From positions 22,914,770 to 22,978,769 of the forward strand of contig OU862923.1 of assembly GCA_917880885.1 (NCBI GenBank): 64,000 nt of DNA. Reading direction: 5' to 3'. The notes below the pieces were generated by a model that was given only the letters and a program-made list of their open reading frames with translations, made no database searches and was not told the DNA's origin. This DNA comes from Limnephilus marmoratus. Taxonomy: Eukaryota > Arthropoda > Insecta > Trichoptera > Limnephilidae. Within the stretch, counting starts at the first letter, position 1. Every line of letters begins with the position of its first letter. The position numbers and the translations under genes were made by a program. Below are positions 1 to 11,814 of the stretch, piece by piece.

Positions 1-1590
1 AAAGATAAATGGGGACCTCTGAAAGAAATAAAATAATTTAACTTTTAAGATCCGTTTTGTCGGTGAATGCGGTTGATTTTTTTTGGAATTCCGTTTCTAA
101 TCAGTGGTAAGTGTATACGTACTTTGAAATTATTATTTTACTTAGCAACAAGTGTTAAATAAACATATATCAGGATTAGTGTTACAGACAGGACGTGTTA
201 GTGTATTGTGATTAGTGTTACAGTCAGTCAGCATAAATGTGATTATTAAAATGTTTTAACATATACTACTAACGTTTATTTACAAACAAATTAACAGACA
301 GATGAAATGCCGAACGGTCTAGTTAAAACAGTGCGCTCAGTCAATTAATATTTTCCAAAATCGAATATTTATGAACATTCTACCAGGAGCACAAGAGATT
401 GAAGAGAAAACAGTATTAAATTTTGCACCTGGCGTATTTCAAGTTTGCAATCCTCACAACTTTGATGTTGTGTACGTAACTCATTTATATCTCAATAGGA
501 GTCTATTTCTAATAATTTTAATAATAGTGTTCCTCTTCAAGTTTATGTGCTCCTGATTTATTTTCTAAATATTCAGTTTTTTTAGTACAGTATTTAAAAA
601 AAAGCTTTAAAACCCTGCCACACACAGCTATAAAAGATCATCACACGCCCAATATCGCTCTCCGTACAATCCCATCAGACCTGTCACACCTCAGCATTTT
701 GTGCGCAGATCAACCATAGACAATACAGATCTTACGCCGTAACAGCTCCTGAGGCCACATGAGACCCCCTCTCTGCCGAAAACAGGAGAGGGAGTCATTT
801 TAATTACGGAGCTGCCTAAATAGGCGGATGACAGCTGTCAAGTTAATAGATTCAGTACAAATAAATGGCATTTCATGGCAGCTCCCAAATTCACTGACTC
901 CTCTCCTACCATAGGAAGAAATATTTGATATCGTTGTGTGACAGTATAATACACAAGAGCTCGCGGTTAAACATATCTGATGTCTGCTCGCGCTTTTATA
1001 GTTGTGTCACCTACATTACTTTTCCGCTTTATGTACTCTTGGTATATTTTCTATTAAAATAACAAAACTCTAGGATAAATAATAATTTTCTTGTGGTATT
1101 TTGTAGCTCAATTTTTAATGCGATTGAACAATGACATTGAATCACTTTTGTATTCACATGATTTAATTGGTTTCTTCATCCAAATTGAAATGCAGAAGTA
1201 AAGAATATCAGTATTACATAAATTAAAATGTATTTAACCTTAACTATTCATGTCACTAACTTTGTATACTCTGTATGATATCTCTACATCTGTCTCGACA
1301 CAGGTCCTAGTAAGCTGGCATCGAAAAATCGCATCTACGAGTAATTAAACTTTAAGGATAAAAAAAAGGAAATTGATGGTTAATGACTATTCTTCCATAA
1401 TTGACCGGACCTTTGCAATAATAATAACAATAAGTACCTGCATCGATGATTTAGATGTATAGTATTTTATCCATGTACATACATTAATAAATTTGTGGAA
1501 ACGAAATAAAAATGCGAGTTAGTGCAAGAATTTTATTTATTTATAAGCACATGTTTACTTGCCGAGTCGAAAATCTGTATCTGAAAAAAT
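1..1590. other. AT-rich intergenic DNA without a recognised gene
   Basis: I see no conserved coding sequence here. A 14 bp direct repeat (gattagtgttacag) starts at about 174 and again at about 210. The short open frame at 371 to 556 has no recognisable domain and lies in AT-rich sequence. Confidence 0.5.
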
Positions 1591-1925
1591 AATGATGAAA
1601 ACATATATATACAGGGTTTTAAGGGACGTACTTGACTTACTTTAACTAGTGATTCCTGATATTATTTGAAGTAAAAAATGTAAATAAAATTTTAGTCTCT
1701 GGTGAAATTTTTGATGTTTTTTTTTTTAATTTTTCTACAAAAACATAAAAACAAGATAGGTATTGGATAGTTGGAGGCGGAGTGAGGGGTTGGTCGGTTA
1801 CTCGGCTGAGTGACCAGTGACGACATTCGGAAGAATTTTTTTTTTGTTTGAATTTGGAGAAAAAAAATTGAAAAAAAAAAGTCATCGAAAAAAGTCACAA
1901 GACACCAAAATTTCATTTACAATTT

Positions 1926-2660
1926 TTACTCCAAATACGAGGGTTGTCCCAGAAGTACCCGACCCAACAAAGAAAACACAAAAAAGGTGGGAATTTTTTT
2001 TTGTTTTTTATGAACATAGTCTCCTTTCAGGTCAACACACTTTTCCCAGCGTTGTTTAATAGCTTCAAAACCCTGTTTATAGTGAGAACCGTCGAGCACC
2101 TCAAAATAGCCATCTGCCGCAGATTCCACGTCTTCATTGTTGGCAAATCTTTTACCACAGAGCCATTTTTTCAAGTTTGGAAAAATAAAATAATGCGAGG
2201 GGGTTAAATCTGGCGAATAGGGTGCATGAGGAAACAATTCGAACTTTAATTCATTGATTTTGGCCATCGGGATAACGGATGTCTGAACTGGTGCATTCTG
2301 CTGATGAAACAACACTTTCTTTTTCGCCAAATGCGGTCATTTTTTCTTGATTATCACTCAAATGCTCCAATAAGTTCGCATATTAATCGTCGTTGATTGT
2401 TTTTTCTTTTTTAAGATAATCATTAAAATTTATCCCATGAGTCCCAAAAACTGATGCCTGCTGATGGAATTGTCTTTGCCTTTTTTTCAGCCGATTCTCC
2501 CCATTGTTTTGACCATTCCTTCGTCTCAGGTGTGAAGTGATGACTCATGGTTTTGAATCAATGCAAAAACTCGGCTTTATTGCTGTGAAACATCGCCAAA
2601 CACTCAATTGAAACATACTCGCCATTGTGAGCAAACGCAGCAGCCATCTTGCGCACAGCT
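1926..2660 (-). pseudogene. mariner-family transposase remnant
   Basis: On the minus strand, 1926 to 2330 encodes the C-terminal third of a mariner transposase. It shows the HQQNAPVQTS block, then PYSPDLTPSHYFIFPNLKKW and a WEKCVDLKGDYV block, all typical of the DD34D family. The catalytic third aspartate lies in the PDLTPSHYF region. Upstream on the same strand (about 2340 to 2600) lie broken pieces matching the central domain, such as HHFTPETKEWSKQW and KKAKTIPSAG, interrupted by stops and frame changes. The element ends at 1938 with a mariner-like terminal repeat (cgagggttgtcccagaagta) next to a TA target dinucleotide at 1936 to 1937. I did not find the opposite terminal repeat. The copy is dead. 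Confidence 0.85.
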
Positions 2661-2984
2661 TTCTTTTACAATGAGTGCGCATAGTTTTTTTTTTATTTCA
2701 CTAGCCTTCAGAAATATATTGCTTTTTCATTGGACAAAGTTATTATTCATTTCCTAATTTGTTGATTGACAAACATTATTATACAAGTTATAAGTCACAT
2801 CAAATAAAATTATTACATGGTTAAAGTATCTATTATAGTCTGTCAAAAAAGAGTAGAAAATATAAAAACTGGAACTACTAAATTTGTAGACTGGCAACAC
2901 CAATTTAAATGTCAAATATTTTTTTGAAGTGCAATGACACAGAATGTATAGAACACAGTAAACCACATTTTAAAAAACATTTTT

Positions 2985-3520
2985 TCTTCATGACATAAAT
3001 TTGATTAAGAGGACATAGGTAGAGAAACCCAGAAATATGTCATTTTCAAAAAAGTTTTTAGACGTATTGACTCTTTTCCACAAAAAATTATAAATGGATT
3101 TCGAAAGATTGTTCTTTTATCTAGCATAGTTATGTAATAAATTTTTAGATTTTTTTTTAATTTTTAGTATAATAAGGTTATTCCATAGGTCGTTGGCAGA
3201 TTTGTTAAATTTTCAAAAAAGTTTTTGTATTATACCACACCCATTTCAAATAATGTAATCATGCAGTGAAATAAATCAATACATTATCTAGCAAAGTTAT
3301 GTATTAGAATTTTAATTTTAGTTTCAATAAAATCATTAAAAAATATGTACGTACATGTGTTTCTTGACGAAAATTGGTCCATTTGTGTATTTATTTGCGC
3401 ACTTATAAACTAATATATTTCATATTTTTTTACATACTTATTGTGCTAAGACATTATTGACAAATCATAAATAAGTTTGACCGAAAAATAATTTTGGGAA
3501 GCATTTAATTTTAATTAATT
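2985..3520. repeat. AT-rich interspersed repeat (copy 1)
   Basis: This stretch matches 11815 to 12350 over roughly 500 bp. Shared blocks include cttttccacaaaa, aagattgttcttttat and the ttggcagattgttaaattttc region. I do not recognise the family and it has no coding potential. Confidence 0.65.
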
Positions 3521-3919
3521 AACAGCTTCGCATTTGACGATTTTATCATAGCGCCGAAACACAAAATTTCGCAGTTCATTACGGTCCGAAACGTGGCCAG
3601 ACGAGGACGTGTCCGCGTCGCTCTGAATTACAACAGTTTGAAATAATATTTTGGAAACGAAATGTAAATACATACGAATTCCTTGTTTCACGTTCGTAAA
3701 ATCTACAGGGTTGACCGAATTTCATTTTCATTGAATATTTTTATGCAAAAAGTTTTATATTTAAAAATAAATGTTTTTATTTGTCCCTTATTATACGATA
3801 CAAAAAACAAGAGTCCCAAATGCCCCATTTTTTTAAAGTAAAACTTCTTTACGCATGCTCGACACATGGGGTTAACTGGTGAATCGTTACGAAAAGTGGT
3901 GATTGTTACGAAAAGTGGT

Positions 3920-4068
3920 GCTGGTTACAAAAAATGACATGCGAACGGTAATCGATGCGAACAGTGATCAATTGCTAGGCGGGTCGGGCCTTTAGGCTCG
4001 CTTGTTATTCGTGTTATTGTTATATTGTTAATGGACTATTTGTCCGTAAATAAATAAATAAATAAATT
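3920..4068 (+). repeat. Non-LTR retrotransposon-like 3' tail ending in (AAAT)n
   Basis: The block ending ggactatttgtccgtaaata runs into an AAAT microsatellite, as at the 3' end of a non-LTR element. The reverse complement of its last part recurs at 25195 to 25262. In both places a Helitron 3' end lies directly beside it. Confidence 0.55.
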
Positions 4069-4069
4069 A

Positions 4070-4148
4070 TATACAGCGGGTACCCGGCATGCATGGGTTC
4101 GGAAGTTATGCGCGTACATACATTTCGGCGATTCATTTTCATTTATAT
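4070..4148 (-). mobile_element. Helitron fragment joined to the next copy
   Basis: A degenerate minus-oriented Helitron 3' end (gcgggtacccggcatgc) is followed within 60 bp by a reverse-oriented Helitron 5' end (cggcgattcattttcattta). The middle of this copy is missing, and it abuts the complete copy that starts at 4150. Confidence 0.5.
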
Positions 4149-4149
4149 A

Positions 4150-4671
4150 CTAGCTGGTGCCCGGCATGCGTTGCTATGCCGTTCAACAAAAAATTGTTTC
4201 TCCCTGCGTGTCCTTTCCCATTCGTCCCGTTCACCTTCCGCTTCCCCTTCCTCTCCCGCGTCCCCTTCCCCTCAAACATTCCCACTCCGCCTCCTCCACC
4301 TTCCGACTCCCCACTCCACTCCTCTTCCCCCGTCCCGCCAACTCCCCTCACGAATTCCCTTCCCCCCTCCCAGGTTCCCCTCCCCCTCCCTGGTTCCCGT
4401 CCCTTTCCACCCGCGGCACCAATACCCAAGTTCCTATCCCCCCTCCCGCATTCCATACATTCAGTTCTGGTACATTTAGTTTTCAAACAGCTCACGTGCC
4501 ACCCATTGAATTTTACATTTTATAATGCCAGAGCTCACCAGTAGTTATATACAAACCTTGTCCTGGCAATAACAAACACAACAAAAAAAGAATTATCCAA
4601 TTTGGTGTAGTCGTTCGGAAGTTATGCGCGTACATACATTTCGGCGATTCATTTTCATTTATTAGCATTTA
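4150..4671 (-). mobile_element. Non-autonomous Helitron, near complete
   Basis: Read on the minus strand the 3' end is a GGCAT/ATGCC stem-loop with an 8 nt loop, a short spacer, then CTAG followed by T, which are Helitron hallmarks. The 5' end lies near 4671 and reads tatataaatg-like sequence, then gaaaatgaatcgccg. The body is a C/T-rich minisatellite of imperfect tcccctcccccctcccgggt-type units (plus-strand sense). The unbroken frames across it encode only low-complexity proline/serine/leucine runs and are not genes. Confidence 0.7.
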
Positions 4672-4674
4672 TAT

Positions 4675-5463
4675 ATATGCCGGGTACCAACCTTTGCCAT
4701 TTAATAACGAAATTGTTTCTCCCTGCGCGTCCTTTCCCATTCGTCCCGTTCACCTTCCACCTCCCCTTCCTCTCCCGCGTCCCCTTCCCCTTTCGCGTTC
4801 CCACTCCTCCTCCACCTTCCTTCTCCTCACTCTACTCCCCCCCTTTTCCGTCCCGCGATCCCCCCTCCCGAGTTCCCCTCCCCCCTCCCATAATCACCTC
4901 CTCCCTCCCGCGGATCCCCCTCTCGAATTCCCCTCTCCCCTCTCAAGTTCCCCTCCACCCTCCCGGGTTCCCCTCCCCCCTCCTGCATTCCATACATTCA
5001 TTCCCGATACATTCAGTTCTCATACAGCTCGTGTGCCACTTATTGCAATTTTATTATACAAATTTCATGATGCCAGAGCTCGTGTCCTTTCCCATTCGTC
5101 CCGTTCCCCTTCTGCCTCCCCTTCCTCTCCAACGTCCCCTTCCCCTCTCCTCACTCCCCTCGCCCGCTTCCCCTATCCCTTAAACCCCCACCCGTTTTCC
5201 TCTCCCCCCTCCCGAGTTCCCCTCCCACCTCCCGGGTTCCCCTCCCCAACCCATCCCGCGGGCCCCCTCTCCCGAGTTCCCCTCCCTTGTCCCCCTCCCC
5301 TTCCCTCCCTCATCCTTCACCCCTCTCCCATCCGCCACCTCCTCCCGCATTCCATACATTCACTCCCGGTACATTCAGTTTTCAAACAGTTTGCGTGGCA
5401 CCAATTGCAATTTTATATACAAATTTCATAATGCCAGAGCTCACCAGTATATACAGAAACCTT
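4675..5463 (-). mobile_element. Helitron with C/T minisatellite, interrupted
   Basis: A second minus-oriented copy starts at a degraded 3' end (gccgggtaccaac) at about 4678. It carries at least two rounds of the C/T-rich minisatellite, each closed by a conserved block containing attccatacattca and gccagagctc. It is cut at 5463 by the long-inverted-repeat element that follows, so its 5' end is displaced or lost. Confidence 0.65.
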
Positions 5464-6013
5464 TAGTCCAGTCAAGGAAGGGGGTGTAGAGTGCTTGAGC
5501 AGGGACCTAAGCGATTCCTTCAGAAACTTGTTTAGGGTGCTTAGGATGTGAACATACTAAAAATCCTGACGTCTAGGTGGTGAGCTAGGGGGGGGAGGGG
5601 GAGGGGGAGGTCCCAATTTTCGGGTTTCCGCTTATATCTCAAAAACGGTGCGCCGCAGAGGAAAATTTTTTGAGAATAAGTAAAAGCTGATAAAATTATC
5701 TACAACTTTTATTCTATACGTAATTTTCGAAATCCCAGCCATTTTCGAGTTATTCGCTCCACAAATGTAGATATTTTCGAAAAAAATCATTTTACCTCAC
5801 ATTTTTCATCAAACATTCCTTCATATCGTCTAAAATATTCATCAAAGAAAAAAATTTATTCGAAAGAAGTTGTAAAGAATTTAATTTTCTTTTAGAATAT
5901 ATAGATATATGTAAATTTATCTTCAACCGTTCAACATTTACAGCAATTTGAAGTTTTTTCGTAAAATGTTGTCATTTTCAGAAAGAGCTGTTTTTATCTT
6001 ATTACTGACACAC
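5464..6013 (+). repeat. Left terminal inverted repeat arm of the CXC element
   Basis: This arm is the inverse of 7964 to 8528. It contains a G-rich run near 5590 and an AT-rich inner half. Confidence 0.8.
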
Positions 6014-6205
6014 AACACTTGTTCGTTCGCCTAATAATATGTGTGACCACACTTTAAAACCAGTTATTAAATAAAATAGGTAAAAATCATATTACTTGAA
6101 AAATACATAATTGTATTTTATAATCATAATGTTTATTCTATTTCGTTACATTAAGCACATAAAATTATAGATCTCATTGTTATCACTGTTCTCAATAACA
6201 TCATG

Positions 6206-7961
6206 TTACATTCTCATCCTCCTTGGACGTGGGGGTCCTCGCAAGCGTTGTTCATCCATGGCATCTTCATCCTCAGTATTGGATGGTTCTTGCTGAATGG
6301 GCTCTATGTCGTCGTCATCGTCGTCCTCGGCAACAGGCACGCTATTGAGGCATCTCCCTTGGCAGGAGACTCGGAGACACGCTGCAGAACAGGTCAGCAT
6401 TGCTTTTCGGCATCCACATTTGCCAATTGCACAATCCCTGGTGCAGCGGCAAAATATCATATTTAGAAGGACCTCCGGCGCTGGTGGATCTTTTGTTGTA
6501 TTTGGCATCAGGGTCTCTCCTTCATGTTTCCACCCCCATTATTCAGGGGGCAGCTCAATCGGTGCACTGGGAATGCTGTTTAACTGCGTTCTCTGTTGGA
6601 GGGAGGGAGCTGATGTCAGGCTTCATATTTGCCACCAACCCTGTGAACGACTAAAAACGGTACTGGTTAAGGAAGGTCTGTCTTTTTGGCGCCGCATACC
6701 ATTTCAGGAAACATTTATTTCCAGCCTCTTCAACCTCGCCGTGAGTAGAGGAGGGGTTATAAAGATCATTGCCGCTTGCTTGATGAATTCTGACTCCAAG
6801 TACAATTTTGAGAAGCCCACCTTGCTTCTCCTGAAAGTTGCAGATGTTGTGTCGCAGCCGGTAAATGAATGTAAGAACAGGATGTGTTCAAATGCACGGT
6901 GCTGCATCTTTTGGATGGACAGTGGCATTGTTTTGGTTTTCCCTCGTCCGTTGTCAGCAGCAGAATATCTTGGGTGGGAGGAGTGGAAGCAATCAAAAGG
7001 AAGTGAAAGCTTCTCACAAAACTGTGAGAGGAATGTTCCACAGCAATCTTCACAACAAGGAAGTCAGCATCATGTCCTGAAGAGTCTGTATCCCATTCTC
7101 CCGAAGCTTCGTCTGTAGTAAAGAGATGAAGTTACTTTTGTTGGTAGGATTGGATAACAAATCTTCCTTTTTAACGGGTATTGAAGTGTTCCAAGTCAAA
7201 TTGATGTCAGCTGACCTTCTCAGTCTGTATCATCGCATCTGTTATTGTGATTTTGTACCGTTGGCTGGGTTTGGGTACCAATCAAATACCACAGTGTGAG
7301 TCATCCAGGATAGTGGTGGTTGACGTAGTTGATGTAACGATCACAAATTGTGACAAGGAAGGCATCTTTTTGCCAAATTACTCTGTGTAGTAGAAATTTT
7401 CCGTCCACAACTATGTTCACCTGAGACAGTAGACCAGTTTTTTGGTAGGCTCGAATAAGCTGTACAGGACAGATTTAGTTGTCTTCCACATCTCACCTTC
7501 ATTGAACAGTGCCAAGGGAAATGGGGCCAACTCATACTCAAAGAATTTCTTCAAATCCTCATCTGATCGTTTGCTTATACACATCCGGTGAAACAGAAAT
7601 GTTGGGTCAACTGCAACCTTTTCATCGTGATTTTTTATCGACGAGCTGACAGAAGACATTGGGAATTGACATTATTTCATTGGCTTGTGGGAAGGGAGGA
7701 TGTGCATCAAACCACTGACTGAGTTTGAAAATGTCTGCTGCATCTTTACTTCGGTGGGCTTGTCCGAGGTCCTTGTGTTATTACTGGACGTGAAGACTCC
7801 ACAATACTCTTCAAGGGAAGTGCACTTCTAGTACATTGTGCAAAATACCTCTGCCTCCTGTTATGCCTTCTCGGCTTTTGAATGATAGCATCAATGTGGT
7901 TTCCATGGTCATATCTGATCATACGCCTTACTAAAAGAGCGTCGCATAATCGTCGTTGCAC
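6206..7961 (-). pseudogene. Decayed transposon ORF with C-terminal CXC cysteine cluster
   Basis: The minus strand encodes, in several frames, pieces of one protein in order. A block around SSIKNHDEKVAVDPTFLF with LKKFFEYELAPFPLALF lies at 7417 to 7659. LLHRVIWQKDAF with CDRYINYVNHHY lies near 7320 to 7400. The block LHSFTGCDTTSA lies at 6704 to 6928. The C terminus is at 6206 to 6508. That last piece opens with KDPPAPEVLLNMIFCRC, followed by a cluster of about ten cysteines around CGCRKAMLTCSAAC, then an acidic run (six aspartates) and a basic tail. This order matches a widespread family of uncharacterised arthropod and other animal proteins with the TGCDT block and a Tesmin/TSO1-like CXC domain. 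Frame changes and stops separate the pieces. Its function is unknown; the inverted-repeat setting suggests it belonged to a mobile element. Confidence 0.65.
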
Positions 7962-7963
7962 GT

Positions 7964-8528
7964 TGGTGTGTCAGTAATAAGATAAAAACAGCTTTTTCTG
8001 AAAATGACGACATTTTACGCAAAACCTTAAAATTGCTGTAAATATTTACTGGTTGGAGACTTATTTGCATATGTATATATATTCTAAAAGGGAATTAAAT
8101 TTATTACAACTTCTTATAAATAAATTTCTTTCTTTGATGAATATTTTAGACGATATGAAGGAATGTTTGATGAAAAATGTGAGGTAAAATAATTTTTTTC
8201 AAAAATATCTACATTTGTGGAGCGTGTAAGTCAAAAATGGACGTGATTTCGAAAATTACGTAAAGAATAAAAGTTGTAGATAATTTTATGAGCTTTTTTT
8301 ACTTATCCTTAGGAAATTTTCATGTGTGACGCACCGTTTTTGAGATATAAGCGGAAACCCGAAAATTGGGACCTCCCCCTCCCCCCCTTCCCCCTAGCTC
8401 ACAACCAAGACGTCAGGACTTTTAGTATGTTCACACCCTAAGCACCCTAAACAAGTTTCTGGAGGAATCGCTTAGGTCCCTGCTCACGCACTCTACACCT
8501 CCTTTTGGAGCATTTATTGACTGGACTA
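7964..8528 (-). repeat. Right terminal inverted repeat arm of the CXC element
   Basis: This arm is the inverse of 5464 to 6013, with moderate divergence and small indels. The arms have therefore not been recently homogenised. Confidence 0.8.
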
Positions 8529-8531
8529 CTT

Positions 8532-8800
8532 TGCGGGCGTGCTCACAACAACTCACCAAAGTTTCATCGCAATCGGATGAACGGTTAGCAATTCACAGGA
8601 AAGTATGTAGAACAGTTTATATGGGAGAATTAAATTGTTGATTTTACTATCTTCCTCGCAACTTTTCCATATTTTCTCAACGTTTAAACCTTTCCTGGAC
8701 TACGACAAACATTTCAAAACCAAAATCAGCTAAATCGGCCCAGCCGTTCTCGAGTTTTAGTGAAACTAACAAACAGCAATTGATTTTTATATAGGGGGGG
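8532..8800 (-). mobile_element. Helitron 5'-end fragment
   Basis: On the minus strand the sequence starts ctatataaaaatcaattgct and continues with an actcgagaacggctgg block. These resemble the 5' ends of the other Helitron copies, with TATATAAAAAT followed by CAATTGCTG or GAATCGC. It lies just outside the CXC element. A G-run of about 80 bp (8797 to 8880) follows. Confidence 0.5.
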
Positions 8801-8929
8801 GGGGGGTAAAAGAGGCGGGGGGGTGGAGGGGGGTTAGAGGTTGTGGGGTGAGAGGGGGAGGGGGTTGAGAGGGATGGGGGGTAGGCTTTTTTATATCCAT
8901 TTTTCGTATTACAAAAATAACAAACATGA

Positions 8930-9530
8930 GAATCGGGTATGGGTACCACCGCCCCGGGAACCATTTTTTTGATAACCAACACGTCTGCCGTAGGTCATCC
9001 TTAGTGGTTCGCAACGTTTGGTGACTAGCAGGGGTGCCTGGGTTCATGGGGTGAGGTTTTTTCAGGTCTTGGCGGCGGATGCGTCTGCGCACCAGCTGCA
9101 TGGCAGGTTGGATCTAGAGAAAGTGGTTGAGGGAGTCCCTTTGACTTCTCCAGCCTTACTCTCTCGGAACATCGCTTTGCACCGCAGTGGGAGGGATGGA
9201 TTCATACATCCGCTCTCCTGGACACGCTGACCCCCACATTTCTACCCACCCCTAATACCCTTTCCTTCTCAGAAGATCCTCTCCTCCCTTTCCCTGAAAC
9301 GAACCTTCACACAGCATCCCCAAAGAAGAGATAGGCAATGTGTCGAGCGATTGTAAAAAAAGGTCTCTCCCGATCCGGCCTTCTACGTAGTTGGTGGGGC
9401 AGATTCCACCGCCGCCGAGATCCTGACAAACCTCGCCCCATGAACCCGGGCTACCCGTACGGTGTTGATAATCCAATACATGGTTCCCGGGACGGCGGTA
9501 CCCATACCCGCCTTCCAAATTACTGATACT
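8930..9530 (+). repeat. Interspersed repeat family E, two adjoining partial copies
   Basis: The block with ttggtgactagcaggggtgc, aaagtggttgagggagtccc and the cttcacacagcatccccaaa end is shared with 30130 to 30560, 31775 to 32045, 47225 to 47640, 48640 to 49045 and 61070 to 61480. Its second half here (9360 to 9530) is in the opposite orientation. It is non-coding and of unknown superfamily. Confidence 0.7.
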
Positions 9531-9537
9531 ATTTATT

Positions 9538-9723
9538 GACGGCCGGCGTGGTCAAGAGGTAAGGCTCTTGACTCGCAATCCGAAGGTCGTGGGATCGAAT
9601 CCCGGCGTGGGCAAATAAATTTTGTTTGACTAATTTGGGTTATTTCATATAAAAATAATATATTTGCGTCACGTTCCAGAGTGGAAGATACTTTAGTATC
9701 GCCCTGGTGTAAGACCACCATTC
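9538..9723 (+). mobile_element. tRNA-derived SINE
   Basis: The first ~75 bp resemble a tRNA, with an A-box-like tggtcaagaggta and a B box ggatcgaatcc. The acceptor arms gccggcg and cgtgggc pair at 6 of 7 positions. The anticodon loop reads ctcgcaa, which would give CGC (alanine), but the anticodon stem is broken. A ~110 bp unrelated body follows. I therefore call it a SINE with a tRNA-Ala-like head, not a functional tRNA. Confidence 0.6.
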
Positions 9724-10213
9724 AGAATTGAAACGTTGCTAAAAATTACTTTGGCCGTGTTTGGTGACCAGATCTGAATAGCCAAGTAATTCTTCGCTTC
9801 CTCTTCCCCATCTCCTGCCCTTCCCCACCACCTTCTGCCTCATACTATACCCCATAGTCATGTCATAGTCTCACTGGCTCCAGACGGGAGCATTTGGGTC
9901 TCTTGTGCGGTATTCACATAAATATAAAATTAAAAATTATGCACACGAATAAATATTTCAAAATGAGATATTTTTTACAATCCAACTGAATATTAGGTAC
10001 TCTTTTTTTCATGAATACCGCACAAGAGTCCCAACTGCTCCCGTCTGGAGCCAGTGGGACTATCACCCCCAATTGGGGTATGTTGTGAGGCTGAAGGTAG
10101 TGGGGGAGGGGAAGGAGTTAGGGAAGATGGAGGTGGGGAAGTACCTGACTTTTCAGATCTGGTCACTAAACACGGCTAAAGCCATTTCAAGTAACGTTTC
10201 AATTCTTCCACTC
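9723..10213. mobile_element. Fold-back MITE
   Basis: The two ~200 bp arms are inverted copies of each other. The left arm reads gaattgaaacgtt, then tttggtgaccagatctgaa, then ccagacgggag. The right arm returns ctcccgtctggagccagtgg, then cagatctggtcactaaacac and aacgtttcaattc. It has no coding sequence. A diverged relative of the C/T-rich part of the arm appears at about 57500 to 57680. Confidence 0.8.
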
Positions 10214-11814
10214 TAATGGCCGTAAAATAAAATGAAAAAACAAAAACCAAAATATTAAAAAAATATAACAAATTGTTTTTTTGTGTAGGTATCTACTTTA
10301 TACCTACTGTGTTTATGTATCTATTTATGTCTACGCACTTCAATACACAAATTACAAATAACTACTACTTATTAAAATTCTGGAAGCGAGAATTCAACAT
10401 CTTTATCTGAACCATACTGTAGGTCCAGCTTCGCGTAAACTATAGGTACGTGAAACCCGGCTTCTAGCGGAACGAAATCTAGTTCCAAAAACGTCCGCTT
10501 GCAACGGCTGATGTGTGAGCGGTGCAGTCGGAATCGAAATTATGATTTGCTGGTATGACAGCCTTAAAAGGTGATTTATAAAGCGATTTGCTTTAATTTA
10601 ATTTAACATAAATTTGAATTTAACAATAGATAGAAAGGAAGAATCACTAATGGTGAGTTTAGTTACACTACTTTTAGATCTGAATGAGTTAAATATATTC
10701 AGATCTAAAATTAAAGACATGATCTAAAGCCCAGGCAACGCTAGGTACTTTATCTAGTATTAAATAAATGTGAGCAATTTCTAAACTGTGCTTTATATTT
10801 TATTACATTATAGTTATTCTTCATTATGTTAACACAAAATTGGAAAAGTATAATAATAATATACCTATATGCAATTCTAATTTTGAGATCGGCGAGTATC
10901 TATACTGCAATGAAAAAATATTTTTTCCACTATTATGCCTTTTTAATTTTTTATAAAAATGTAGGTTACACAGCTTTACTTTAACACCATGAGTGATGTG
11001 TTTAGTATTGCCATTTGATCAACAGTGGCGCCCTCATATATTTTCTACTCTTATTTGACAAACTGTATGTAAGTTCATGGAATATCATTGTGTAATTTCG
11101 CCTGAGAAGAGAACGGTTCTAAAAATTAACTAATGAATGTATGAGCTTGTCAGATTATAGAGGGTGCAAGATTAAACAGGGGCCAAAATACCGTGGGTGA
11201 ACCGTAGTTTTAAAATAATTTATATCATGCTAAGATTATTTATTTTCGACATCATGTTTGTATTAGTTACTTTACCGTATGTATAGTTTGAGAGGGAAGC
11301 AAAAAGAGAAGAAGTTCAAAATAAAACTGGTTTTACTGTATAACAGCATTTTGTTTTATCACAATCAATGACAATTAATCTAAAACATTACATTATATTG
11401 TTTTAAAGTAATAGTAAAATTCACTAAAAAATAAATGGATGAAATGATAAATGAGTTCACATGTAAATAACAATATTCCAACTATCAATGAATGATACCT
11501 AAATTATTATAAGTTCCTTTATCGACGAATCGTGAAACGAATTCTTTTATATCACAAAGTGGATCCTTGGGAAATCTTCTTCCTGCGCTGCTGATGAGCA
11601 TTGATTGATCTCACTAAATATTGAGAACATCTCACGCGGACATATTTCTGGATGCGATCCTTTTGTTTCCTTATCAGAATTGGATGTGAAGCCTGACAGA
11701 CACGCTGTATATCTGTAACAATAAAAATCAGATTGTCTAAAATATACAGAAACACACCGATAAGAAGTGTTGAAGTATTTAGAGAAAGTCAGTTGGGAAT
11801 GCTGTGCATGTTTT
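10214..11814. other. Intergenic DNA without a recognised gene
   Basis: AT-rich sequence. I recognise no coding similarity or element ends. Confidence 0.4.

Larger units (their letters stand above)
5464..8528 (-). mobile_element. 3.1 kb transposon-like element with ~550 bp terminal inverted repeats
   Basis: The first 550 bp (5464 to about 6013) reappear inverted at about 7964 to 8528. Both outer ends read tagtccagtcaa going inward. The arms share gcagggacctaagcgattcc, the G/C-run block before tcccaattttcgggtttccg, and at the inner ends a gtgtgtcagtaataagataa block. A CTT triplet flanks both sides (5461 to 5463 and 8529 to 8531), compatible with a 3 bp target duplication. The interior carries a decayed ORF with a cysteine-rich CXC motif, annotated separately. 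I cannot assign a superfamily. Confidence 0.75.

Noticed and set aside
4089..5431. Long proline/serine-rich open frames on both strands (up to 245 residues)
   Set aside because: They are translations of the C/T-rich Helitron minisatellite, open in several frames at once, with no domain.
6297..7118. A 273-residue plus-strand frame
   Set aside because: It is antisense to the recognisable CXC/TGCDT protein pieces and resembles nothing known.
9540..9612. A functional tRNA gene
   Set aside because: The anticodon stem is broken and a SINE-like body follows; B box and acceptor similarity alone are not enough.
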